Below, one piece after another: positions 32,950 to 41,726 of a DNA stretch of 64,000 nucleotides. Position 1 is the first letter of the stretch. Every line of letters begins with the position of its first letter. The position numbers and the translations under genes are program-made. The stretch is from Spongiimicrobium salis (lineage in GTDB: Bacteria; Bacteroidota; Bacteroidia; Flavobacteriales; Flavobacteriaceae). A model generated the notes under the pieces. The model was not told where the DNA came from, ran no database searches, and saw only the letters and a list, made by a program, of their open reading frames with translations. The stretch lies in the NCBI RefSeq assembly GCF_043678055.1, contig NZ_JBHEQA010000005.1, forward strand, positions 1 through 64,000. The letters are read 5' to 3'.

Positions 32950-34836
32950 TTATTTTACCATGTCATAACTCCTATTGATAAAATTGGTGAGTTCTTCTCC
33001 TTTGAGTAGTCCTTTGGACAAACGTGCCAAATCCAAAGATTGATTGATCAATCGCTCTTTCTTTTTGGTCGTTTTGGTGTTTAAAATGGTACTGACCAAT
33101 TCGTGATTCGTATTCACGATCAAATTGTACATTTCAGGCATTCCACCCATTCCAAACATTCCGCCGCCTCCGGTCTGCTGCATTTCTTTCATACGGCGCA
33201 TGAATTCAGGTTCCGTAATAATAAAAGGAGAGGCATTACTATCCATAGCTTCCAGTTGAATGGTAAATCCTTTTTCCTTAATAGCTTCTTCGAGCTCCGT
33301 TTTTAATTTTTCTTTCTCTTCTTCGGACAATTTAGAGATCTGGGTATCTTCTTTTTTGATCAGATTGTCTACATGATCGGTATCTACCCTAGCAAAAGAA
33401 ACCTTCTCTTTGGAAGTTTCCAGTTTTTGCATCAAATGCGATACAATTGGAGAATCCAAAAGAAGTACCTCATACCCTTTTTGTTTGGCGGCTTCAATAT
33501 AGCTATGCTGGGATTCCTTATCGGAAGCGTATAAGATGACCAATTTTTCATCCTTATCGGTCTGATTATCTTTGATTTTTTCTTGAAGCTCCTCAAAAGT
33601 GTAATAGGTACCGTCTACTGTGGGGTATAATGCAAACTTTTCGGCTTTGTCAAAGAATTTCTCCTCAGATAGCATTCCGTATTCAATAACAATTTTGATA
33701 TCGTTCCATTTTGCCTCAAAATCTTCACGATTGTTTTTGAAAAGAGAATTCAATTTATCGGCAACTTTTCTTGTGATGTAAGACGATATTTTCTTCACCG
33801 CACCATCGGCTTGAAGATACGAACGGGAAACATTGAGCGGGATATCCGGAGAATCAATAACACCTCTTAGCATCGTTAAAAATTCAGGGACGATACCTTC
33901 TACGTTATCGGTCACAAAAACCTGATTTTGATATAACTGAATGCGATCCTTTTGAACGTTGAGTTCGTTGGTCATTTTAGGGAAATAGAGAATTCCCGTT
34001 AAGTTAAAAGGGTAATCTACATTTAAATGGATATGAAATAGAGGTTCTTCAAATTGCATAGGATACAATTCTCTATAAAAACCTTTATAATCTTCTTCCT
34101 CTAAATCTGCCGGCTGTTTGGTCCATGCCGGATTAGGGTTGTTGATGAAATTATCAACTTCCTGAGTGGGTGCGGGATCTTCTTCTTTGGCACCTTCGGG
34201 TTTCGGTAAAGTTTCTGTTTTTGTTCCAAACTTAATGGGAACAGGCATAAACTTATTATACTTTTTTAACAGTTCACTGATTTTACTGTCTTCCAGAAAT
34301 TCTGTAGAATCTTCGGCAACATGCAAAATGATTTCTGTACCACGGTCTTCTTTTTTGGCCTTTTTCAGGGTAAATTCAGGAGAACCATCACAAGACCAAT
34401 GCACAGCAGCTTCGTCCTTATAACTTTTTGTAATGATCTCTACCTTATCTGCCACCATAAAGGCCGAATAGAATCCCAATCCGAAATGACCTATGATTCC
34501 TGCATCTTTGGCAGAATCCTCATATTTATTTAAAAACTCCTCCGCACCAGAAAAAGCCACTTGGTTGATATAATTTTTAACTTCTTCCTCAGTCATCCCG
34601 ATACCTTGATCGATAATATGGATTTTTTTCCCTTCCTTATCTATCTTTACTTCTATAATGGGGTTGCCGTACTCTACTTTAGCTTCACCAATAGAAGTTA
34701 AGTGTTTTAGTTTGATCGTAGCATCTGTGGCATTTGAAATTAACTCCCGTAAGAAAATTTCATGGTCACTGTACAAGAATTTTTTTATTAATGGAAAAAT
34801 GTTTTCAACAGAAACATTGATTTTGCCTGTAGCCAT
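32950..34836 (-). CDS. htpG: Molecular chaperone HtpG (Hsp90)
   Basis: A 628-residue ATP-dependent cytoplasmic chaperone. The N-terminal GHKL ATPase has IFLRELISNATDA (Mg-ATP Asn/Glu), DQGIGMTEEEV and GHFGLGFYSAFMVAD. The middle domain includes LYFPK and the catalytic-loop Arg region (NVSRSYLQAD). A Met-rich C-terminal segment (MQQTGGGGMFGMGGMPEMY) is normal in Bacteroidota HtpG. Length matches the family. No heat-shock-type promoter could be picked out by eye. Confidence 0.97.
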   Translation of the reverse strand: MATGKINVSVENIFPLIKKFLYSDHEIFLRELISNATDATIKLKHLTSIGEAKVEYGNPIIEVKIDKEGKKIHIIDQGIGMTEEEVKNYINQVAFSGAEEFLNKYEDSAKDAGIIGHFGLGFYSAFMVADKVEIITKSYKDEAAVHWSCDGSPEFTLKKAKKEDRGTEIILHVAEDSTEFLEDSKISELLKKYNKFMPVPIKFGTKTETLPKPEGAKEEDPAPTQEVDNFINNPNPAWTKQPADLEEEDYKGFYRELYPMQFEEPLFHIHLNVDYPFNLTGILYFPKMTNELNVQKDRIQLYQNQVFVTDNVEGIVPEFLTMLRGVIDSPDIPLNVSRSYLQADGAVKKISSYITRKVADKLNSLFKNNREDFEAKWNDIKIVIEYGMLSEEKFFDKAEKFALYPTVDGTYYTFEELQEKIKDNQTDKDEKLVILYASDKESQHSYIEAAKQKGYEVLLLDSPIVSHLMQKLETSKEKVSFARVDTDHVDNLIKKEDTQISKLSEEEKEKLKTELEEAIKEKGFTIQLEAMDSNASPFIITEPEFMRRMKEMQQTGGGGMFGMGGMPEMYNLIVNTNHELVSTILNTKTTKKKERLINQSLDLARLSKGLLKGEELTNFINRSYDMVK

Positions 34837-35000
34837 TTTTATATAGTTTAAAGTTATTTCTAATCTTCCCTAGTCAAAAAAAATACCATAAGTCCTAGGA
34901 GTGACAAAGTGGCATGATTTTTTAAAGCGGAAATGAAACCAAGAAATCGATTATTTTTAATTTTGTTTAATCTTTATTAGTTTTTGATAAACAAAATTTA

Positions 35001-35107
35001 TATCTTTGTTTAAAGCTTTCATATCGATTATAGCAATATAATGGATTGAGACATTAATTGGTTTGGTTGTTCAAAAAAGTACTTTCTGCTAGGAAAGTAC
35101 TTTTTTT
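35001..35107 (+). ncRNA. Candidate small RNA or leader attenuator
   Basis: An exact -7 box TATCTTTG at 35001-35008 is followed 65 bases later by a strong intrinsic terminator: a 14-bp stem (35073-35086 with 35093-35106) around a 6-nt loop, with a T-run. A transcript of about 95 nt is expected from near 35013 to 35107. It carries only a two-codon frame (ATG GAT TGA at 35041). The downstream TetR-type gene has its own promoter at 35155, so this may be a free sRNA or a conditional leader. Confidence 0.55.
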
Positions 35108-35154
35108 ATAAAGCATTTTTTGCTTTGTTAACAGTTAATTGTTTAATATAATTG

Positions 35155-35162
35155 TACTTTTG
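35155..35162 (+). promoter_or_regulatory. -7 box TACTTTTG for the TetR/UbiB genes
   Basis: An exact TAnnTTTG match, 20 bases before the ATG at 35183, with TTG at 35139-35141 as a plausible -33 element. Confidence 0.6.
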
Positions 35163-35182
35163 AGTATACAAAATAAAATACG

Positions 35183-35842
35183 ATGACAGCAAAATCTACT
35201 TCAAAAAAGCATACAGAAGATACCATTATTGCACTTTATATGGATGACGTCCTTGAAAATGGCGTCTTGCCCAAATCGGTATACAAGTTCTGTAAAAATA
35301 ATGCGATAGAGGAACAAGCATTTTATGCATTTTTTGGCTCCTTTGAAGGACTCCGAAAAAGAATTTGGATGAGGTTGTACGAGAACACGGAAGCGGTAAT
35401 GGAAAAGAATGAAGAGTACGCTTCTTTTTCCAACAGGGAAAAACTCCTCACTTTTTTCTTTTCTTTTTTCGAGTTGCTTACACTAAATAGGAGTTATGTA
35501 CTCTTTGCCCTACAAGAAAGCGGAAGCCCTTTAAAGGGATTGACACAGCTAAAGGAATTGCGTAATCGCTTAAAAGAGTTTGCTACAATGCTGATCGAAG
35601 AAGCGAACAGCACAAAGACATTAAAAATTACAAAACACAATCCAAAATTGTTTTCTGAGGGCGTATGGCTCCAATTTTTATTTTTGCTGAAATTTTGGAT
35701 GGATGATACTTCCGCGGGCTTTGAAAAAACAGATTTGGCTATTGAAAAGTCAGTGAATACCGCTTTCGACCTTTTCGATAACACCCCTTTGGATAGTATT
35801 ATAGATTTTGGAAAGTTCTTGTATAAAGAGAATTTTGCCTAA
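35183..35842 (+). CDS. TetR-fold protein (regulator, or COQ9-like)
   Basis: A 219-residue helical protein. Residues about 15-65 fit the TetR helix-turn-helix (GVLPKSVYKFCKNNAIEEQAFYAFFGSFEGLRKRIW). The C-terminal ~130 residues are a ligand-binding helical domain. It is followed after 25 bp by a UbiB/COQ8-type kinase gene. COQ9 of mitochondria is a TetR-fold lipid-binding protein that works with the UbiB-type COQ8, so this pairing deserves attention. A conventional TetR regulator remains the simplest reading because the helix-turn-helix looks intact. Confidence 0.82.
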   Translation: MTAKSTSKKHTEDTIIALYMDDVLENGVLPKSVYKFCKNNAIEEQAFYAFFGSFEGLRKRIWMRLYENTEAVMEKNEEYASFSNREKLLTFFFSFFELLTLNRSYVLFALQESGSPLKGLTQLKELRNRLKEFATMLIEEANSTKTLKITKHNPKLFSEGVWLQFLFLLKFWMDDTSAGFEKTDLAIEKSVNTAFDLFDNTPLDSIIDFGKFLYKENFA

Positions 35843-35867
35843 ACCCATATTCAAAAAAATACATAGC

Positions 35868-37175
35868 TTGAAAACACTGGATAAAATACCTACGGGGAAG
35901 ATTGAGCGCGCCGGGAAATTGGTCAAAACCGGGGCCAAAATTGGAGGTAATTATATAAAATATTACGGAAAAAAATTGGTGAATCCCGAATTGGGAAAGG
36001 ATGAGCTGAACGAAAATAATGCAGAGGACATATACGATGGTTTAAAAAGTCTTAAAGGCAGTGCCCTAAAAGTGGCACAGATGCTGAGCATGGAAAAAAA
36101 TATGCTGCCTAGAGCGTATGTAGAAAAGTTCTCGCTATCCCAATTTTCCGTTCCCCCGCTTTCCGCACCTTTGGTACGCAAAACTTTTAAGAAGTATTTG
36201 GGGAAATACCCTGAGGACATTTATGATACCTTCGAGAAAGATTCTATAAATGCCGCCAGCATTGGTCAGGTTCACAAGGCAACAAAAGATGATAAGCAAT
36301 TAGCTGTAAAAATTCAATATCCGGGTGTAGCAGAAAGTATCAGTAGTGATTTGGCTTTGGTGAAACCCATTGCCATACGGATGTTTAATCTTAAAGCTAA
36401 AGATTCCGAAAAATATTTTAAAGAGGTAGAGCATAAACTGATTGAGGAAACCAATTATATTTTGGAATTGAAACAAAGCAATGAAATTACAAGAGCTTGC
36501 CGATGTATTCCTAATATGGAATTTCCTTCCTACTACGAAGAACTGTCCAGTGAAAGGATTATTACCATGGATTGGATGCAAGGAAAACACCTTAGTGAAT
36601 TTACGCGCACTGCCTTTGATGCCAAACTTGGAAATAAATTGGGACAGGCCTTATGGGATTTCTATATGTTTCAAATGCACGGGTTAAAAAAAGTACATGC
36701 CGATCCGCATCCAGGGAATTTTTTAGTCAGTGAAAAGGAAACTTTGATAGCTATTGATTTTGGTTGTATAAAGGAAGTACCCAAAGAGTTTTACGTGCCT
36801 TACTTTGAATTGGCCAAGAAAGAAAATATTGAGAATGACATTATTTTTAAGGAAAAGCTGTTCGAACTAGAGATTCTTACTGCCACAGATTCTCCAAAAG
36901 AGTTGAAGTTTTTTACTGAAATGTTCAAAGAACTACTGACCTTATTTACCATGCCTTTTCATGAAGAGGAATTTGATTTTGGATCTAGCGGATTCTGGGA
37001 ACGTATTGCAGCCCTGAGCGAACGTTATTCCAAGGATGAACAAATCAGAAAAATGAACGGTAACCGTGGATCGAAACACTTTCTATATATCAACAGGACA
37101 TTTTTTGGACTCTATAATCTTTTACATGATTTAAAAGCTAAGGTAAGTGTAAACAGTTTTAAGAAATACCTATAG
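35868..37175 (+). CDS. AarF/ABC1/UbiB-family atypical kinase
   Basis: A 435-residue protein if translation starts at TTG 35868 (MKTLDKIPTGKIERAGKLVKTG), which matches relatives and avoids overlap with the TetR-type gene. The frame stays open 20 codons further upstream. SLKGSALKVAQMLSME is the KxGQ-like motif (here KVAQ), NAASIGQVHKA the Ala-rich nucleotide loop, LAVKIQYPG the Lys, and HADPHPGNFLV the catalytic region with IAIDFGCIKEV as the metal motif. UbiB proteins support quinone or lipid metabolism; Bacteroidota make menaquinone, so the role here is open. Confidence 0.9.
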   Translation: MKTLDKIPTGKIERAGKLVKTGAKIGGNYIKYYGKKLVNPELGKDELNENNAEDIYDGLKSLKGSALKVAQMLSMEKNMLPRAYVEKFSLSQFSVPPLSAPLVRKTFKKYLGKYPEDIYDTFEKDSINAASIGQVHKATKDDKQLAVKIQYPGVAESISSDLALVKPIAIRMFNLKAKDSEKYFKEVEHKLIEETNYILELKQSNEITRACRCIPNMEFPSYYEELSSERIITMDWMQGKHLSEFTRTAFDAKLGNKLGQALWDFYMFQMHGLKKVHADPHPGNFLVSEKETLIAIDFGCIKEVPKEFYVPYFELAKKENIENDIIFKEKLFELEILTATDSPKELKFFTEMFKELLTLFTMPFHEEEFDFGSSGFWERIAALSERYSKDEQIRKMNGNRGSKHFLYINRTFFGLYNLLHDLKAKVSVNSFKKYL

Positions 37176-37267
37176 CTAAAAAGTGGGGCAGAAAAAAATG
37201 TACTCTTAATATTTTGGCTATATTAGATTTTTAATTCAACCAATAGATATAAAGATTTCCGTATAAC

Positions 37268-38278
37268 ATGTACAACTCAAAAATAATAGGTTTGGGACAC
37301 TATGTGCCCGAAAATGTGGTTACTAACGATGACCTCTCAAAAATCATGGATACCAATGATGCCTGGATTCAGGAACGTACAGGAATCAGGGAAAGGCGTC
37401 ATGTCATAAAAGGCGATGGCGATACTACGACCACAATGGGCGTAAAGGCCGCCAAAATAGCTATTGAACGTGCTGGCATAGATAAGGATGATATTGATTT
37501 TATTGTTTTTGCGACACTAAGTCCGGATTATTACTTTCCGGGACCCGGAGTATTGGTGCAACGGGATTTGGGAATAAAAACCGTAGGCGCTTTGGATGTT
37601 AGAAACCAATGTTCTGGTTTTGTTTATGGAGTGTCTGTGGCCGATCAGTACATTAAAAGTGGCATGTACAAGAATATTTTGGTCATTGGTTCAGAACTAC
37701 ATTCGCACGGATTGGATATGACAACACGTGGAAGGGCGGTTTCTGTTATTTTTGGAGATGGCGCGGGTGCGGCGGTCTTAAGCAGGGAAGAAGATACTTC
37801 AAAAGGTATTTTATCCACACATTTGCATTCCGAAGGCCAACATGCCGAAGAGTTGTCGCTGATTGCTCCAGGAATGGGAAAAAGATGGGTCAATGATATT
37901 ATTGAGGATAATGATCCTGAAGACGAATCCTACTTCCCCTATATGAACGGGCAATTTGTATTTAAGAATGCCGTAGTGCGTTTTAGTGAAGTAATTATGG
38001 AAGGTCTTCAAACCAATGGATTGACACCTGCCGATATCGATTTGTTGGTACCCCATCAAGCCAATTTAAGAATATCCCAATTTGTTCAAAAGAAATTCAA
38101 GCTTAGCAATGACCAAGTATTCAATAATATTATGAGTTATGGGAATACAACAGCTGCTTCTATTCCAATTGCATTGACCGAGGCATGGCAGGAAGGAAAA
38201 GTGAATGAAGGAGATTTGGTGGTACTTGCCGCATTTGGAAGTGGCTTTACTTGGGGCAGTGTTATTATGAAATGGTAA
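37268..38278 (+). CDS. 3-oxoacyl-ACP synthase III (KAS III, FabH-like)
   Basis: A 336-residue thiolase-fold condensing enzyme. DVRNQCSGFVYGV holds the catalytic Cys, VPHQANLRI the His and YGNTTAASIPIAL the Asn, the full KAS III triad. DAWIQERTGIRERR and GDGAGAAVLS are standard family motifs. It should condense acyl-CoA with malonyl-ACP to start fatty-acid or related lipid synthesis. Whether it is the primary FabH cannot be told. It follows the UbiB gene by 92 bp on the same strand. Confidence 0.93.
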   Translation: MYNSKIIGLGHYVPENVVTNDDLSKIMDTNDAWIQERTGIRERRHVIKGDGDTTTTMGVKAAKIAIERAGIDKDDIDFIVFATLSPDYYFPGPGVLVQRDLGIKTVGALDVRNQCSGFVYGVSVADQYIKSGMYKNILVIGSELHSHGLDMTTRGRAVSVIFGDGAGAAVLSREEDTSKGILSTHLHSEGQHAEELSLIAPGMGKRWVNDIIEDNDPEDESYFPYMNGQFVFKNAVVRFSEVIMEGLQTNGLTPADIDLLVPHQANLRISQFVQKKFKLSNDQVFNNIMSYGNTTAASIPIALTEAWQEGKVNEGDLVVLAAFGSGFTWGSVIMKW

Positions 38279-38291
38279 AGCTCCATGCCTA

Positions 38292-38627
38292 ATGTCTCGG
38301 TACTATAAGGAAAAGGCACCATTGGCGACCAAAGCTAAGATTGCACGTCTTCACAAAGAATCTGGGTTTTTTAGAAAAAATCGTATTAAAATAATTTTCT
38401 TTGGGATTGTTTTTTCCCTTTGGGCACCATTTCATGAACGAGGTTTTGAGGGAACAATGAGGGATATTACGGGCATGAACTACCTGAAAATTGGAGCCTT
38501 ATCCCTTATCTTTTATACGCTTTTTTGTTTTCTGGGACATACTGTATGGACCTATCAAGAGCGACAAAAAATGAAAGCCTTGCAGCAAAAGAAAACAAGT
38601 CTGGAACAAGAATTGAACAAAGAATAG
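38292..38627 (+). CDS. Small membrane protein of unknown function
   Basis: A 111-residue protein: a basic N-terminus (about 30 residues), one hydrophobic helix at about 33-47, a second at about 68-87, and a charged C-terminal coiled-coil tail (ERQKMKALQQKKTSLEQELNKE). I do not recognise the family. It begins 13 bp after KAS III and ends at a terminator, so it belongs to that transcript. Confidence 0.75.
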   Translation: MSRYYKEKAPLATKAKIARLHKESGFFRKNRIKIIFFGIVFSLWAPFHERGFEGTMRDITGMNYLKIGALSLIFYTLFCFLGHTVWTYQERQKMKALQQKKTSLEQELNKE

Positions 38628-38661
38628 GAGAATGTAGCAAACATGTGCAGCTAGATACTTA

Positions 38662-38687
38662 AAAACCCGGGATATCTCCCGGGTTTT
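38662..38687 (+). terminator. Intrinsic terminator after the KAS III operon
   Basis: A perfect 11-bp GC-rich stem (38662-38672 with 38677-38687), a 4-nt loop and a T-rich tail, 35 bases after the stop. Confidence 0.9.
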
Positions 38688-38919
38688 CTTTTGGTGCACT
38701 TTTTAGAGAAAACCAACTAACCCTCTAAGTAAAGCTAACCAAATTATGCTTTTGATCGATGTTATAGTAATGACGAAACGAAATATGAATTGTTACGCGA
38801 GTATGCATATTTTAACATACCTGAATTAATTTTTTTAAAAAGGAATAGAGTATCTATCTAGAGATGAGGTGAATAAGGAAATAAATTCAAAACCCGAGGC
38901 ATTTGCCTCGGGTTTTTTT
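38688..38919 (+). other. Gene-free stretch ending in an orphan terminator (38889-38919)
   Basis: A second strong hairpin (38889-38900 with 38905-38916, a perfect 12-bp stem and a T-run) lies 200 bases after the KAS III terminator with no open frame between. It implies a separate transcript, perhaps a small RNA, although no exact -7 box was found upstream. A short GTATG/CATAC inverted repeat lies at 38801-38820. From 38920 to 39056 I see only AT-rich sequence. Confidence 0.5.
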
Positions 38920-39056
38920 ATTGATAAGCTATACTAAACACTAACCATTAACTATAAAATATATAACTTATCAAAGATTTAATCTCTTCTACAAAAGACG
39001 CGGTTTTATTTAAATAGTTACAATACTTAACAGACTTTAACACCAAAAATATCCCC

Positions 39057-39428
39057 ATGATGACAACACTTGTTTTCGGAGCTTCCACAAAACCAGGTCG
39101 TTATAGCGGCATTGCTATAAAACGTTTGGTAGATGCTAAGAAGTCAGTGGTCGCGTATGGTATTCGACCAGGAGAAATTCACGGAATACAAATAAAAACG
39201 AATTTGGATGACTTTCAAAATATTCACACCATCACTTTGTATGTTAATCCTAAAATTCAAGCCTTATATTACGACAAAATTATTCAATTACGACCGAACC
39301 GAGTGATTTTTAATCCAGGAACAGAGAACCCTGAGTTTTATCCGTTGCTAAGAAAATATGATATTGTACCGGTCCAAGCTTGTACATTAGTACTATTGGC
39401 TACGCATCAATATGACGAAACCCATTAA
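39057..39428 (+). CDS. CoA-binding Rossmann protein (YccU-like)
   Basis: A 123-residue protein with a single CoA-binding domain. VFGASTKPGRYSGIAIKRLV has the glycine-rich loop, YGIRPGEIHGI and NPGTENPEF are family phrases, and the C-terminal CTLVLL is usual. The domain is the one found in succinyl-CoA synthetase alpha, but here it is alone and has no catalytic His. The start has tandem ATGs (39057 and 39060). Its stop overlaps the convergent symporter stop within a TTAA, leaving no room for a terminator. Confidence 0.9.
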   Translation: MMTTLVFGASTKPGRYSGIAIKRLVDAKKSVVAYGIRPGEIHGIQIKTNLDDFQNIHTITLYVNPKIQALYYDKIIQLRPNRVIFNPGTENPEFYPLLRKYDIVPVQACTLVLLATHQYDETH

Positions 39429-40912
39429 TTCTTTGCCTTTAAACTTCCTCCAGTTTTGGATTGTCGAATTAAAAATAAACCTATAAAAGTCAAAAGTCCG
39501 TTAATGGGTAATAATTCATAACCCACTACATAACCTCCTAAATATTCCTTTGGAATATTGGCAATACTATAAATAATAAGTACAGCCACTAGAGCAACAA
39601 TCCAGGCGTACCGATCCTTAATGCTATATTTTGTGAAAATACCAAAGGCAAAAAGCCCTAGTAATGGCCCATAAGTATATGTTGCTACGGTAAGTAAGCT
39701 GTCAATGACATTTCTATCCAATACATGTTTAAAGATAATGATCACGACAACTAAAAGTGCGCTCATACCCACATGGGTTTTCTTGCGAATTCTTTTTTGT
39801 TCCAACTCTGTTTTCTTGCCAAAATTCAGAAAATCTATACAAAAGGAGGTGGTCAAGGCCGTCAAGGCACTATCGGCACTACTATACGCAGCCGCAATAA
39901 GCCCTAGCATAAATGTCATGGTTACCAGAATTCCCAATCCGGAATTCATAGCTATTTCCGGAAATAGCAAATCTGTTTTTGGACTTCCATCCATCATAGG
40001 TGTTGCAATATTAAAGGCATCGGCATAAATAAATAAAAGTGCTCCTAGCAGCAGAAATACAAAATTCACGAGAACCAGTACGATGCTAAAAGAAATGATA
40101 TTCTTCTGCGCTTCCTTCAAGTTTTTGCAACTTAGGTTTTTTTGCATCATATCTTGATCCAAACCCGTCATGCAAATCGTGATGAAGACGCCTCCGAGGA
40201 AGGATTTTATAAAATGATTTTTGGCTAAAAAGTCCTCGGTAAACAAGATAGTATTATAGTTTTTAAGCTCATCCGAAGCTAAAAAGCTTGCAAAATCCCA
40301 ATCCAATTTATCATTGATAAAATAAATGGAAAGGCCAACAGCCAAAAGCATAAAAAAAGTTTGTAAGGTATCGGTCCATACAATGGTTTTAATTCCACCT
40401 CTAAACGTATAGATCCAGATCAATACAATAGAGAGCACCGCGGTGAACTCAAAGGGAATGCCAAAATCGTCGAACACAAATTGTTGCAATACCAAGGTGA
40501 CCAGGAAAAGACGAAATGCGGCACCTAATACCCGGGATATAAAAAAGAAAAAAGCGCCGGTCTTATAACTGGTGACCCCAAAGCGCTGTTCTAAATATTC
40601 GTAGATAGAGGTGACGTTCAAACGGTAATAAATGGGAAGCAATACGTAGGCAATAACAAAATAACCGAATAAATACCCGAAGACGACCTGCATATAGCCA
40701 AATTGCGCTCCATCGACCCAACCTGGAACAGAAATAAAAGTAACCCCAGATAGGGAAGTGCCTATCATTCCAAATGCAACAAGATACCAAGGGGATTTCT
40801 TTCCGGCCTTAAAAAAATCGACATTGGAATCATTTTTTCCCGTAAAATGGGAGATTACTAAAAGTAATAGGAAATATCCACCAATGAGCAGTAGAATTTG
40901 AAAAGCCGTCAT
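39425..40912 (-). CDS. Sodium:solute symporter (SSS family)
   Basis: A 495-residue inner-membrane transporter with about 13 hydrophobic helices. GMIGTSLSGVTFISVPGWV near the N-terminus and IAAAYSSADSALTALTTSFC in the middle (helix 8, sodium-site Ser/Thr) are SSS signatures. FRGGIKTIVWTDTLQTFFM is another core motif. Substrate class cannot be assigned; flavobacterial relatives carry sugars, sialic acid or amino acids. No linked catabolic genes are adjacent. Confidence 0.92.
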   Translation of the reverse strand: MTAFQILLLIGGYFLLLLVISHFTGKNDSNVDFFKAGKKSPWYLVAFGMIGTSLSGVTFISVPGWVDGAQFGYMQVVFGYLFGYFVIAYVLLPIYYRLNVTSIYEYLEQRFGVTSYKTGAFFFFISRVLGAAFRLFLVTLVLQQFVFDDFGIPFEFTAVLSIVLIWIYTFRGGIKTIVWTDTLQTFFMLLAVGLSIYFINDKLDWDFASFLASDELKNYNTILFTEDFLAKNHFIKSFLGGVFITICMTGLDQDMMQKNLSCKNLKEAQKNIISFSIVLVLVNFVFLLLGALLFIYADAFNIATPMMDGSPKTDLLFPEIAMNSGLGILVTMTFMLGLIAAAYSSADSALTALTTSFCIDFLNFGKKTELEQKRIRKKTHVGMSALLVVVIIIFKHVLDRNVIDSLLTVATYTYGPLLGLFAFGIFTKYSIKDRYAWIVALVAVLIIYSIANIPKEYLGGYVVGYELLPINGLLTFIGLFLIRQSKTGGSLKAKN

Positions 40913-40998
40913 AAAAAGTAAATTATAGATGCAAAATACAAAAACTTAAGTAAGGAATACAATCTGATGGAAGGACCAAATTTACGGGAATAATATCG

Positions 40999-41006
40999 TA
41001 ATTTTG
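40999..41006 (+). promoter_or_regulatory. -7 box TAATTTTG for recR
   Basis: An exact TAnnTTTG match ending five bases before the recR ATG, so the mRNA is probably leaderless. Confidence 0.6.
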
Positions 41007-41011
41007 TAGCT

Positions 41012-41632
41012 ATGGAATTTTCATCGAAACTCTTGGAAAATGCTGTTTACGAAATGTCTCAACTTCCAGGGATTGGAAAAAGAACTGCCTTACGATTGGT
41101 GTTACATTTGTTAAAACAACCTAAGGAACAAACGGCACATTTAACCAATGCCCTTCAGGAACTCAGGGGAACAATTAAGTTTTGTTCCAGTTGTCATAAT
41201 ATCTCGGATACCAAGCTCTGTGAAATTTGCGCAAATCCCAAAAGAGACGAAACTGTTGTATGCGTTGTGGAAGATATTAGGGATGTCATGGCTATTGAAA
41301 ATACAGGACAATATAGAGGTTTGTACCATGTGTTGGGAGGGAAGATTTCACCTATGGAAGGAGTAGGCCCCCAGGATCTATTTATAGATTCCTTAATTCA
41401 AAAGGTTAAGGAAGGTAAAATAAAAGAACTTATTTTTGCACTGAGTTCCACGATGGAAGGAGATACCACTAATTTTTATATTTATAAACAACTGGATGGA
41501 ACCGCTGTAAAGACTTCCACCATTGCAAGAGGTATTGCGGTAGGAGATGAATTGGAATATGCTGATGAAGTAACCCTGGGAAGAAGTATTCTGAATAGAA
41601 TACCTTTTGAAAATTCCATGAAGGCGAATTAA
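41012..41632 (+). CDS. recR: Recombination mediator RecR
   Basis: A 206-residue DNA-binding protein of the RecFOR pathway that helps load RecA at gaps. An N-terminal helix-hairpin-helix (MSQLPGIGKRTALRLVLHLL) is followed by a four-Cys zinc finger (CSSCHNISDTKLCEIC) and a Toprim domain (VCVVEDIRDVMAIENTGQYRGLYHVLGG). The C-terminus, ARGIAVGDELEYADEVTLGRSILNR, is standard. The start gives the usual MEFSSKLLENAV opening, so the promoter box at 40999-41006 must act just upstream of it. Confidence 0.97.
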   Translation: MEFSSKLLENAVYEMSQLPGIGKRTALRLVLHLLKQPKEQTAHLTNALQELRGTIKFCSSCHNISDTKLCEICANPKRDETVVCVVEDIRDVMAIENTGQYRGLYHVLGGKISPMEGVGPQDLFIDSLIQKVKEGKIKELIFALSSTMEGDTTNFYIYKQLDGTAVKTSTIARGIAVGDELEYADEVTLGRSILNRIPFENSMKAN

Positions 41633-41681
41633 ATAAAAGCATAAAAATATATTAAATTCAAAAATATGGCCTTCTTTTTAT

Positions 41682-41689
41682 TATTTTTG
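41682..41689 (+). promoter_or_regulatory. -7 box TATTTTTG for the E2 gene
   Basis: An exact TAnnTTTG match, 37 bases before the ATG at 41727. Confidence 0.6.
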
Positions 41690-41726
41690 CAAAAAAATTA
41701 ATCCTGAAAGCCCATTAAATAAGAAT

